A DNA stretch of 58,613 bases from Lacticaseibacillus pantheris DSM 15945 = JCM 12539 = NBRC 106106. Its GTDB lineage: Bacteria > Bacillota > Bacilli > Lactobacillales > Lactobacillaceae. Each line of letters opens with the position of its first letter. Position 1 is the first letter of the stretch. A program made the position numbers and the translations under genes. The notes under the pieces are model-generated. The model was not told the DNA's origin. It ran no database searches and worked only from the letters and a program-made list of their open reading frames with translations. Below, one piece after another: positions 48,250 to 56,966 of this stretch. The stretch covers positions 1-58,613 of the forward strand of contig NZ_BBAI01000014.1 in assembly GCF_001311175.1 (NCBI RefSeq). The letters run 5' to 3'.

Positions 48250-48410
48250 TTTTAGTCACCCCACATGAAGACCCGCGTTGCGCAACTAGATAGGCGTATA
48301 TCTTTGCTTGACTGCAAAGAATGCGCTTTCAACCATCCGTTTTTCATTCTAACGCAATCAGTTAGGGGAGTGCAACTAATTAAGGCCACGTGTGGCATTA
48401 GTCACGCGTA

Positions 48411-49100
48411 CTATTGCATGCCAGCAACGAAGCGTGCCGTAATTTCCTTAGGGCGAGTGATGGCACCGCCAACGACTACGGTTAGGGCCCCGGCTGCCAG
48501 CATTTGCTTGGCCTGTTCGGGTTGCTGGACGTGACCTTCAGCAATTGTGGGGATGCCCGCATTCGCTAGCCGCCGAACGAGGTCGAACGGTGGAACCGGG
48601 GTGCCTTTGCTGGCAGCCGTGTAGCCGCACAGCGTGGTACCAACGTAATCAACACCCGCATCGTGAGCGGCCACGCCTTCCGCGTAGGTGGCGATGTCGG
48701 CCATCAGGAGTTGATCCGGATACTTTGCCTTGATAGCGTGCACAAAGTCGATGACGGACTGGCCGTCGTGCCGGGGGCGGTCCGTACAGTCGAGTGCAAT
48801 CACTGCGACGTTGGTTGCCATTAACTCGTCAACTTCGCGCATGGTGGCGGTGATGTACGGTTCTTCCGGCGGGTAATCGCGTTTAATGATGCCGATAATG
48901 GGCAAGTCTACTTCGGCCTGAATCTCCCGAATGTCCCGCACCGTGTTGGCCCGGATACCTGCGGCGCCACCCTGTTGCGCTGCCCGGGCGAGTAACGGCA
49001 TGACGCCACCCGCTGGCGTGTATAACGGCTCGTCCGGCAGTGCCTGACACGAAACGATGAGGCGGCCACCAACAGCCGCGTTAAAATCTGCAAATTTCAC
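48411..49100 (-). CDS. nanE: N-acetylmannosamine-6-phosphate 2-epimerase
   Basis: Converts ManNAc-6-P to GlcNAc-6-P in sialic acid catabolism. 229 residues, TIM-barrel. [13 protein letters not shown] at the N-terminus, [10 protein letters not shown] with the catalytic Lys, [14 protein letters not shown], and the phosphate loops VGTTLCGYT and [31 protein letters not shown] are all characteristic. Start is GTG with GGAGGTATTCAAAC before it. Neither nanA nor nanK is next to it, so it stands alone here, perhaps for ManNAc use or cell-wall sugar turnover. Confidence 0.95.
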   Translation of the reverse strand: MKFADFNAAVGGRLIVSCQALPDEPLYTPAGGVMPLLARAAQQGGAAGIRANTVRDIREIQAEVDLPIIGIIKRDYPPEEPYITATMREVDELMATNVAVIALDCTDRPRHDGQSVIDFVHAIKAKYPDQLLMADIATYAEGVAAHDAGVDYVGTTLCGYTAASKGTPVPPFDLVRRLANAGIPTIAEGHVQQPEQAKQMLAAGALTVVVGGAITRPKEITARFVAGMQ

Positions 49101-49209
49101 GTTTGAATACCTCCGTCTGCTGGTCTGGGTGACCGCTGCTAACGGTCCAGACCAATTATGATACCTCCAGCATACCTAATATAGCGGTTACAGTAAACCC
49201 TTACAGAGC

Positions 49210-49330
49210 GAAATGTGTGGGGGCCGGCAGCGTTGGTTGGGCCGGGGAGCTACGGCTTACGTGGGGCGCTCCATGGTTACCACTACTAGCTGAAAGTGTG
49301 GGAGGTGTAAGCCCACCCGCGGGTTCCCGA
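49210..49330 (+). repeat. Partial family A palindrome
   Basis: GGCCGGCAGCGTTGG and GGGCGCTCCATGGTTACCACTACTAG match the left half of copy A3 (36841-36912). The right half and the core hairpins are missing or diverged. It looks like a decayed or truncated copy. Confidence 0.6.
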
Positions 49331-49885
49331 TAGTTCGTCGGCTAAGACCTCAAACTTCCTGATACGATGATTGTGTTTTTTTTCCAGTTGAACTAGTGAC
49401 CGGTATAGTTCTCACTATTCTCGTCAGTACGGTTACAGTGCTGTCATTGGTGCTCTGCCATCCGAAATTTGGCTGTGATAGGGCTATGTAAACATAACTG
49501 GGAGTAACTTCTGTAGGATGACGGTGATGGGTGTAGGTCAACCCATTCCTAAATTTGTTTGCAAGTATGGTTATGACCGGTCAAGGTGCTACGTGGTGCG
49601 GAGACACTCGAACCGGAGTGGCGACCACTGTTTGAGGATTCGCCGTTAGTAGCGGTCCATAAGTTCGCAGCACTCCACGGCACCATAGCCACCCATAGCC
49701 GCCACCTAGGCCAATGTCGAATTTTGCGTAAATTGCAACATAGATTCCCGGTTTTTGCCAGCGAGCCAAAATAATTGTGGAACTAAAGCGCGTAGTGTCG
49801 GGCTGCACTGGTTAGTGGCACTAGCTTAATTGATGGCGGGCAGTTACGCTATATTTGTACCTGCTTTCCCCCAATAAGGCAGGTG
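49331..49885. other. Intergenic stretch without a supported gene
   Basis: About 550 bp upstream of the EAL gene. ORFs up to 75 codons occur but lack ribosome sites. A T9 run at 49375-49383 has no associated stem. No promoter pair is convincing. Confidence 0.5.
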
Positions 49886-49950
49886 ACCCCTAATCCCCAA
49901 TAGCGTCGTGTGCTGCCGCGGTACACGACGTTTTGTTTGGGGTGAGGGTT
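49886..49950 (+). ncRNA. Two-stage hairpin, candidate small RNA or orphan terminator
   Basis: ACCC..CCCCAA (49886-49900) pairs with TTGGGG..GGGT (49938-49949). Inside, CGTCGTGT (49904-49911) pairs with ACACGACG (49923-49930), followed by TTTTGTTT. A further small hairpin CCTGC/GCAGG precedes it at 49859-49882. There is no plus-strand gene within 900 bp upstream to terminate. It may be the 3' end of a small RNA or a leader structure of the EAL gene. No known family was recognised. Confidence 0.3.
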
Positions 49951-50068
49951 AGCCAGTTGCGTGAGAAAACGAAGTTCGCTGAATAACGGGGTGTAATAGG
50001 TGCAAGTCTGGAAAGTTAGTGTCATAATGAAACCATTAGAAAATGTATGAGGACCGGTACAACCGCCA

Positions 50069-50734
50069 ATGACGCGCTATACATACTTTGCTCAACCCAT
50101 CGAGAATATCGCCACGAAGCGCGTAATATTGTACGAATTGCTGTTACGCGAGTGGGACGAGGAACGTTCCGCGTGGCGTATTCCGTCCAACTTTGAGCTT
50201 GCGCCGAGCGTTGTGGTGCAATTACTTGATGAGGCGGTGAGCCAGCTGGATAATCATCACGTGTCGGTGAACCTAACGCGGGCCCAGTTTAACGACGTTC
50301 ACATGATGGAGCAACTCAGCGAATTCGTCAGGACAAAGTTGGCCCCGCGACAGTTAACCGTGGAGTTGGTCGATAGCCCGGACCTAGAGGTGCTCCAAAC
50401 CATGAGCGCTGGTTACCGTAGTGCGGGTATTCTCCTCGCAATTGACGATGTGGGTTCTGACAACCAATTTCAGGAAATTGAGGACCTGCTACCCTACGTC
50501 AATACCATTAAGTTTGCGCTACAGAATATGCGCAAATACGGCGAACGGCCATCGGAAGAGAGTATCGCCGCACTGAAATTTTGGTTCGATCAAGCGGAGA
50601 AGCAACAGATGCTGTTCACCTTTGAGGGTATCGAGAACTCCGAGGACGTGGAGTTAGCCCACCGCTTCCACATTACGCGAGGGCAGGGGTATTACTTTTC
50701 CCGCCCGCACGAGCCGCGTGATTTTCACGAATAA
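50069..50734 (+). CDS. EAL-domain cyclic di-GMP phosphodiesterase
   Basis: A 221-residue stand-alone EAL domain, which would linearise c-di-GMP. The motifs are slightly changed but the key residues are kept: Glu in YELLLREW (EAL), Asn in NLTRAQF, Glu in ELVDS, the Asp pair in IDDVG, Lys in NTIKF, Glu in FEGIEN and Gln in GQGYYFSRP. The changes are EAL to ELL, ELTE to ELVD and DxxK to NxxK. Activity is likely but not certain. No sensor domain is present. It is near the GGDEF gene at 51843, in opposite orientation. Confidence 0.88.
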   Translation: MTRYTYFAQPIENIATKRVILYELLLREWDEERSAWRIPSNFELAPSVVVQLLDEAVSQLDNHHVSVNLTRAQFNDVHMMEQLSEFVRTKLAPRQLTVELVDSPDLEVLQTMSAGYRSAGILLAIDDVGSDNQFQEIEDLLPYVNTIKFALQNMRKYGERPSEESIAALKFWFDQAEKQQMLFTFEGIENSEDVELAHRFHITRGQGYYFSRPHEPRDFHE

Positions 50735-50737
50735 TTA

Positions 50738-50783
50738 ACGGCCGTGGTTATCCCTGTTAGCAGGATGACCACGGCCGTTTTTC
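50738..50783. terminator. Bidirectional terminator between EAL and SBP genes
   Basis: AACGGCCGTGGTTATCC pairs with GGATGACCACGGCCGTT, followed by TTT. It sits between the convergent EAL and substrate-binding protein genes. Confidence 0.92.
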
Positions 50784-50794
50784 TACGTATACGG

Positions 50795-51764
50795 TTACTT
50801 ACTGTTATTAACCTTCTTGATGGTAATTTGCTTCTTCGTGACGCCCTGCTCGTAGAAGAGGTTAGCGATGGCCTGCTCTTCCTTGATTTCGGCCGTGGTG
50901 ACGGCTCCATGGCGTAACTACGGCGATTGACCATCTTGGCAACGATGGTTCGTTTCAGCTTGAGGGCCTTTACCATGAGCGTAATGAGTTTGGATTTGTG
51001 ACCGTTGGCCCAATCCATCTCCTCGCCCAGGTACTTCACGACCAGCTTATTCACGTCGGTATGCTCCTGCGCGTAGGAGCTGGAAATGAGGTAGTCACGG
51101 TTGTTCACGTCCAGCTTGGCGCCGTTCACAATCATGTTTGCGCCGTAATTAACTTCGGCCTGCGCGGTGTAAGGATCCCAGTTGGCCCACGCAGCAATTT
51201 TTCCTTTGGCAAAGGCGACGGAGGCCGCAGACTGGGCCATGTCCTTCAGCTTAACGTCGTTCGTGGAGAGACCGGCCTGCTTGATGGCTTTGAGCACCAT
51301 GTATTGTGAGCTAGTGTTAGACGTGTACGCAATGGTTTTGCCCTTGAGTTGCTTAATGTTCGTAATGCCCGATTTTTTTGCCGACCACAATTCCGCTACC
51401 GTTGGCCTTAGAGGAACCCGCTGCAACCAAGGTGATGGTATGACCTTGAGCGATGGCGGAAACAGGTGGCGTGTCACCAACGCGGGCGTAATCGATGGTG
51501 CCCGAACTCATGGCCTCCATTTCGGCGGCACCGTTCTGGAATTCTTTAAAGACGACCTTATACCCGGCGGCCTTCATGTTCTTCTTGAATTTGCCGTGAA
51601 TCCGCGCGACGTCAACGGGGTCTCCAGCCTGGTACCCGATGGTGATGGTTTCCAGCGTGCCGCTTTTACCATCGCTCCTGGTGAGTGTCCAGCCCCAAAA
51701 GGCAAAGCCGATGACGAACAGTAAGAACGCCGTCATGAACGTGCGGTGCCAAATTTTTTTGCAT
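50795..51764 (-). pseudogene. ABC substrate-binding protein (SsuA/TauA-like), three frameshifts
   Basis: About 322 residues, paralogous to the intact protein at 54307. An N-terminal membrane anchor MQKIWHRTFMTAFLLFVIG without a lipobox Cys precedes an NMT1/SsuA-type fold (TIGYQAGDP, EFQNGAAEMEAM, SIDYARVGDTPP, AWANWDPYT). Breaks: coding-strand A7 at 51754-51760 (needs six), A7 at 51373-51379 (needs six, GKKSGITNIKQL) and a missing G near 50909-50913 (expected RRSYAMGAVTTAEI). The family binds sulfonates, taurine or related compounds for an ABC importer. No permease or ATPase is adjacent. Confidence 0.88.
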
Positions 51765-51842
51765 AAATTATACCCTCATTTATAACTACTGGAGTTGCTG
51801 TTATTAATTGATTATATCAATACCGCGCATAACCGCATAGCA

Positions 51843-53029
51843 TCACGCTCCAGCGAGTGGTTGGCCGTCGCTGATGAGCACTCCCGCCACCGTGATGGAA
51901 TTGCGGCCGTTACGCTTGGAGTTGTACAGGTACTGGTCCGCGCGCCTGTATGCCTCTAGGTAGTTGCGGTCGGTGGTATCGGACCGGTCCTGGCCGAGCG
52001 AGACGGTGATGCTGAACGGTCCCTGGTCGCTGTCAAAGGTGAGGGCGCACAGATGGTCGTGAATGGACTGGCATATGGCGCAAGCTTCTTGAAGTCTGGA
52101 TGGGGGCCCGTGATAAGGAAGCTAAACTCCTCGCCGCCGGTGCGATACACTTGCGCCGGAAATTCGATGGTTTTGGTCAGGCGTTGTAGTTCTGCCGCGA
52201 CGGTTTGGAGGACCCGGTTGCCCACCAAGTGACCATAGCGATCGTTCACCTCTTTGAAGTGGTCCACATCGAGCGCGTAGACCGCGTAGTATGTGCCACT
52301 TTGCTGACACTCATCGTAGGCGGCCAGCAGGTCCTCGTTGAAGACACGGAAGTTGTGCACTTTGGTCAACTCGTCGATCCGCGCGTCATGCAGGAGGCGT
52401 TGTTGACGGCGGCGGGAAGCATCCATGCGGGTTTGCAGCAGCCAAATGACGATGAACAGGACAATGCTGGTTGCCCATTGCCACAGCCAACCGACGTTAA
52501 TGCCGCCAAGGGACATGTAGTTGGTGGCAAAGAACGGTAGGTCAAAGGCGATGGCAAAGGGAAAGTAGTACCACGCGCGGCGGTTGATAGTGGGGCTATA
52601 CCATTGGGCGGCGGCGACGAGCACCATGCTGGCGGCATAGTAAACCAGCCAATTGGATGTGTGCGGAATCCACCAGAACCAGATTAGTAGGAGGACCACA
52701 ATACTGGTGAAGATGGCGGGACGGCGAGAACGTAGTAGCGCGTACAGGACGGTCGCAATTTGGAAGTTGATGTACGTCCAGCCAAAGCCGACGCCGTTAT
52801 GGGACTGGATGATGGAAATGACGGAGGCGGTGTGGAAGAGTACCAAAAAGGCGGTGGTCAGGCCGACCATGTAGAGGTCTAGTATGTACCTTTGCCGTTC
52901 CGATTGGTTGGGCCGGTATTGGCGATTCGTCAGCCAGTTATAGACGAACACGTAGCCGACGAGTACCAAACTGTTGGTAATAAAGGTCACAAAGCGACCA
53001 GCTAGTTCCACCATGGATGATTCCCCCAA
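51843..53029 (-). pseudogene. GGDEF-domain diguanylate cyclase with membrane domain, one frameshift
   Basis: About 395 residues. Six or seven N-terminal helices (to about residue 200) form an uncharacterised membrane domain. The cyclase domain follows with LDVDHFKEVNDRYGHLVGNRVL and the active site RTGGEEFSFLI (GGEEF). A missing base near 52085-52092 breaks the frame; repaired it continues CAICQSIHDHLCALTF and ends with RADQYLYNSKRNGRN, stop at 51843. No RxxD inhibitory site was noticed upstream of GGEEF. Together with the EAL protein it suggests local c-di-GMP signalling. Confidence 0.9.
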
Positions 53030-53098
53030 AAATCTTTAATGCCGTGGTTACTTCTAATAGGAATTGTATCATCTTTCCGACATCCATAACTATTTTGT

Positions 53099-53392
53099 TT
53101 GACGGTGGTGGTCTGCTGTCCGGCCTCGGAGTGTGGGGTTACTCCACCAAGTGGGCGGGGCATCGGCGACCGCTACTAGGGCGAAACCTCCAACCCGCCA
53201 AATGCGGGCGGGTTTCCGGTGCGATTCAGAGCTACCCGGAAGCCCACCGGCCAGTCTCTGAATTCGTCGCGCAGTACGCCGACTCCGTCGACTACTGCGG
53301 CAAGCCCCCGGTAGCGGTCGCCGATGCCCCACCCACTTGGCTACATAACCCCGCACCCCGGGGCCGGGCAGCAGACCGGCAATAACCGTCAA
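53099..53392 (+). repeat. Large palindrome, family A copy 6
   Basis: 294 bp. Outer ends TTGACGGT/ACCGTCAA, then GGTCTGCTG/CAGCAGACC, then GTGGGCGGGGCATCGGCG and matching arm, up to GACCGCTAC/GTAGCGGTC. Core: GGGCGAAACCTCCAAC, hairpin ACCCGC/GCGGGT, stem ATTCAGAG/CTCTGAAT. It is the most regular copy in the window and lies just upstream of the diguanylate cyclase start. Confidence 0.85.
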
Positions 53393-53549
53393 CAAGATAG
53401 TTGTCCTGCATAATTTGTACTTCTATATTCAGACAAAACCTAAGCCAACTATCGGTAATCATCACTGATGTAATGATTACTAATGGTCAAGCCCTACTGT
53501 ATGCTTCTGGTAATTGCTAGTCGTGCTGAGATGTTTTGGGGGATGGGTT

Positions 53550-53911
53550 ATGCGATACAAACGGATGGCATTATACTTTTTAGGCTACTTACCTCTATAT
53601 TTCGCTGTGCGTTACGGACCCATTCCGCCCAACGAGCCTAGCTTTGAGGCCCTAGCGTTTATTGGCGTGCAGGGGCATATGCATTCTACATGCTGTTTGA
53701 TCAAGCGTGGCGTGGGCGTTGGGTCAGGATGTGTTTCCTTTCACTGTGCGCCTGGGTGTTCGGCCTAAATTTCGTGACGGCGTATTGGCGTAGTTACGAA
53801 GCTACTAAAATAGCAACAGTGGTGGCATTCGTCATGCTGGTCATATTGACTGCACGAGCTTACTGGTTGGTTGTCAGCCGGGAAAGAGCCGAAGTGGCGG
53901 GGAAACACTAA
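53550..53911 (+). pseudogene. Small membrane protein, one frameshift
   Basis: About 120 residues with four hydrophobic stretches: MRYKRMALYFLGYLPLYFAV, then EALAFIGVQGAYAFYMLF, LSLCAWVFGLNFVTAYW and VVAFVMLVILTARAYWLVV. A missing G in a G run near 53670-53673 breaks the frame (GVQG then GAYAFYMLFDQ). ATG 53550 follows TGGGGGATGGGTT. It is enclosed by two family A palindromes (53099-53392 and 53985-54247). No family is recognised. Confidence 0.6.
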
Positions 53912-53984
53912 TCCGGGCTCGAGCTGTGTTAAATGTGTGTACTCTGTTGGTATGTATTGAGTTGATTAGCAGGGACCGTAACGG

Positions 53985-54247
53985 TGGTTGTCTGGAACCG
54001 GGGGTGTGGGGTTGTGTAGTCAGGTGGGTGGGGAGTAGTGACCGCTACCGAGGGCTTGCCGCAGTACGAACCGCAGGTGACGTACTGCGCGACGAGTTCG
54101 GAAACTGACCGGCGGGTTTTCGGGCAGGTTCCGAATCGCGGCGGAAACACGCCCGTACTTGGCGGGTTGGAGCCTTCGCCCCAGAAGCGGTCACTACTCC
54201 CCGCCAGCCTGACGGAGCAACCCCACACCCCCGGTCCCAGTCAACCA
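53985..54247 (-). repeat. Large palindrome, family A copy 7
   Basis: 263 bp. Ends TGGTTG/CAACCA, arms GGGGGTGTGGGGTTG/CAACCCCACACCCCC, then GGGGAGTAGTGACCGCT/AGCGGTCACTACTCCCC. The core is on the minus strand: GGGCGAAGGCTCCAAC, hairpin AACCCGCC/GGGCGTGTT and stem TTCGGAA/TTCCGAA. Confidence 0.85.
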
Positions 54248-54306
54248 AAACCAAACCACAATGGCCGCGCCTCCCAACAAGCGGGAAGCGCGGCCATCTT
54301 TGCGTG

Positions 54307-55278
54307 CTAGTTGTTATTCACTTTGATGGTCACCTGCTTCTTGGTGATGCCTTCATCATAGAACAGGTCTGCGATACTTTGTTCTTCCTTGAGTTCCGTG
54401 GTGGTAACAGACCCCAGACTGTAGCTACGGCGATCAACCATCTTTTTCACGATGGTTTTGCTCAGGCTGAGTTCCTTGGCCATCATCGTCACCAGCTGTG
54501 ATTTGTGGTTGTTAGCCCAAGCCATATCCTGGCCAAGGTACTTGACCAGTAGCTTGGAAACCGTCTTGTGCTGGTTAGCGTACGAACCGGAAATCAGGAA
54601 GTCACGGTTGTTGACGTCAAGGGTGGCTCCGTTAATCAACATTTTGGCGTCATACTTCACCTGGGCTTGTGCGGTGTACGGGTCCCAGTTGGCCCACGCG
54701 TCAATCTTGCCCTTAGCAAAGGCGACCCCGGCGTCGGCCTGGCTCATGTCCTTCAGCGTTACGTCGCTAGTGGACAAGCCGGCCTTTTGTAGCACCTTCA
54801 GAATCATGTATTGCGAACTGGTGTTGCTCGTGTAGGCGATGGTTTTACCCTTCAGGTCGGACAGACTGTTAATACCCGAGTTTTTGCCCACCAGTAAGCC
54901 GCTACCGTTGGCTTTGGACGAACCGGCGGCCACCAGGGTAATCTTTGTGCCCTGGGCGATGGACGTAATCGGTGGCGTATCACCCACACGTGCATAATCA
55001 ATGGAGCCAGACTTCATGGCCTGCATTTCTGCAGCCCCGTTCTGGAACTCCTTGAAGACCACTTTGTAACCCTTGGCCTTCATCTTCTTCTTCAACTCCC
55101 CACGCGCCTTGGCTATGGAGATAGGGTCACCTGCTTGGTAACCAATGGTGACGGTTTGTAGCGAGTCACTGCTACTGCTGTTGTCGCTCGTTGAAGTCTT
55201 GTACCCCCAGATGGCAAATACTACAACCACGACCAGAAAGACGCCCCACAGGACGCGCTTCCAGGTATGCTTTTGCAT
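54307..55278 (-). CDS. ABC substrate-binding protein (SsuA/TauA-like)
   Basis: 323 residues, intact. Anchor MQKHTWKRVLWGVFLVVVVV with no lipobox Cys, a Ser-rich linker, then the two-lobed NMT1/SsuA-type binding fold: VTIGYQAGDPISIAKARGEL, FKEFQNGAAEMQAMKSGSIDYARVGDTPP, KGKTIAYTSNTSSQYM and AWANWDPYTAQ. Ligands in this family include aliphatic sulfonates and taurine. It is about 70-75 % alike by eye to the broken copy at 50795. No permease or ATPase gene is seen within the window. Start at 55278 chosen from GGAGGAAATGAAC. It lies downstream of the ligase gene and may be cotranscribed. Confidence 0.9.
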   Translation of the reverse strand: MQKHTWKRVLWGVFLVVVVVFAIWGYKTSTSDNSSSSDSLQTVTIGYQAGDPISIAKARGELKKKMKAKGYKVVFKEFQNGAAEMQAMKSGSIDYARVGDTPPITSIAQGTKITLVAAGSSKANGSGLLVGKNSGINSLSDLKGKTIAYTSNTSSQYMILKVLQKAGLSTSDVTLKDMSQADAGVAFAKGKIDAWANWDPYTAQAQVKYDAKMLINGATLDVNNRDFLISGSYANQHKTVSKLLVKYLGQDMAWANNHKSQLVTMMAKELSLSKTIVKKMVDRRSYSLGSVTTTELKEEQSIADLFYDEGITKKQVTIKVNNN

Positions 55279-55429
55279 GTTCATTTCCTCCAATTACGAT
55301 GAATAATAACAACGTGGTGCGGAACGAATCGTGGATAACGTTAATTCTGTTGGTGCGGGCACCACCTCCCCAAGTGGTTTGCAATTAATATGTACAGTCA
55401 CGCGTAACCGGTACGCGTGCTGAAGCGTG

Positions 55430-56966
55430 CTACTGAACGCCGGGGTGGCTTGGTGTCGCCAGTGCTTCCAGTTGGGCCGCCAATTTGGGCCGCATAATCT
55501 TGCCGGTCGGGTTCTTTGGAAAGCTATCCACAAAGTAGATTTGGGTGGGCCGCTCGAACTTAGCTAGGTGCGCCGCCGTGTAGTTGAGAATGGCCTGGCG
55601 GTGTTGCTCGTGCACCGCGGGGTCGTCGCTGCCGTCGTTAATGGCAGCCGCTACGGCCTGACCGTACACCGCGTCTTTGACTCCGACTACCGCACAGGCG
55701 CGGACAAAGTCGAGGTCGTACAGCGTGTTCTCGACTTTGGTCGGGCTGACCTTCTCGCCGCCCCGGTTGATGACGTACTTGGCGCGGCCCTCGAGCCACA
55801 GGTAGCCATCGGTATCAAAGTAGCCGAGGTCGCCGGTGAGCAGCCAGCCGTCCATGAATTCGTCAGGTTTGCGGTCCAGGTAATCCGTAATGACGTGGTC
55901 GCCGTGAATAACAATCTGACCGTGAACGCCGGCTGCGGTTGTGAAGTGGTCACCCTCCACGATGGCCACGTCGGTTTTGTATGGCTTGCCAGCGGAGCCC
56001 ATCTTAACGGCACCGATGGGGTTAAGCGTGCACTGGCTCGTGGCCTCGGTCATCCCGTAACCTTCCAGGATGGGCACGTTAAACTTGTCGACAAAGGCCT
56101 GGTGGCGGTTCACCGTCAGCATGGCGGACGCACAGCGCACAAACCGGAGCTTGTGTTCCGGACGGTAAGCACGGAGCGCGTTCTCATTTTGCAAGAGAAT
56201 GGTGACGATAGTTGGCACGACGGACGTCCAGGTCACGTCGTTATTCAAGACTTCCGGCCAAAAGCTGCGGGCGGAAAACTTGGGCGCGACGACAATCCGC
56301 CCATCAGACAGGAACGTCGACAGCATGATGACTTCCTGTGCGTTAATGTGGAACATCGGCATCACGATCAACACGGTGTCAGCCCGTGTCATCTGGTGAC
56401 TTTCCAGGTCGTTGTGCGCGGCTTTCCACATCATGTAGTGGTTCAGCCCCACCCGCTTAGGCTTGCCGGTTGTGCCGGAGGTGTTGAGAATCATACCCAA
56501 AGTCGTGTCGGTGGGTGCCTCCTGGCTGGCCGGCACGGTGTGGTGGACGTTACGAATCAGCACGAGGTCGGGGAACATCCGCAGATCGGTAATGTGCGTC
56601 GCGGCGGCACCAGGCGCACCTTTGAATGCCCCAGCGGTCCGGGTCGAGAAGCACGGCAGCGTATTGGGCCTCCTCAAAGTCGTTGACCAACTCCGCGTGG
56701 CCCGTAGTCGGCGCGACGGGGTGGGCGGTGGCGCCCATCTGCCAGAGCGCGTGGTTAATGGGCACGTAGACGGGCGAGTTGTCGAGGCTCATGAACACCA
56801 CGTCGTCACGACCGACGTTGGCGGCGCGCAGGGCGGTGGTCAGGATGGCGATGTCGTGCTGCAGGTCTTGCCCGGTGAACCAGGTGTCGGTGACCTCATC
56901 CTTGACGATGGCGCGGTCCAGGTTGGCCTGGAGGTGACTGGCAAGTTCGTTGGTTAAATTAGTCAT
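55430..56966 (-). pseudogene. AMP-dependent acyl-CoA synthetase/ligase, one frameshift
   Basis: About 512 residues of the ANL superfamily, which activates a carboxylic acid as acyl-AMP, then acyl-CoA or a carrier thioester. ATP motif NTSGTTGKPKRV, LEGYGMTEATSQ, the late YLWLEGRAKYVINRGGEKVSPTKVE and the catalytic Lys in FPKNPTGKIMRP are present. One extra A near 56621-56625 breaks WGIQ-GAPGAAATHI. Start is ATG 56966, which overlaps the end of the acyltransferase gene by eight bases, so the two are coupled. An acyl donor supply for that transferase is plausible. Confidence 0.9.

Noticed and set aside
55568-56686. 372-codon plus-strand ORF
   Set aside because: Antisense shadow of the AMP-dependent ligase, whose motifs are unmistakable on the minus strand.
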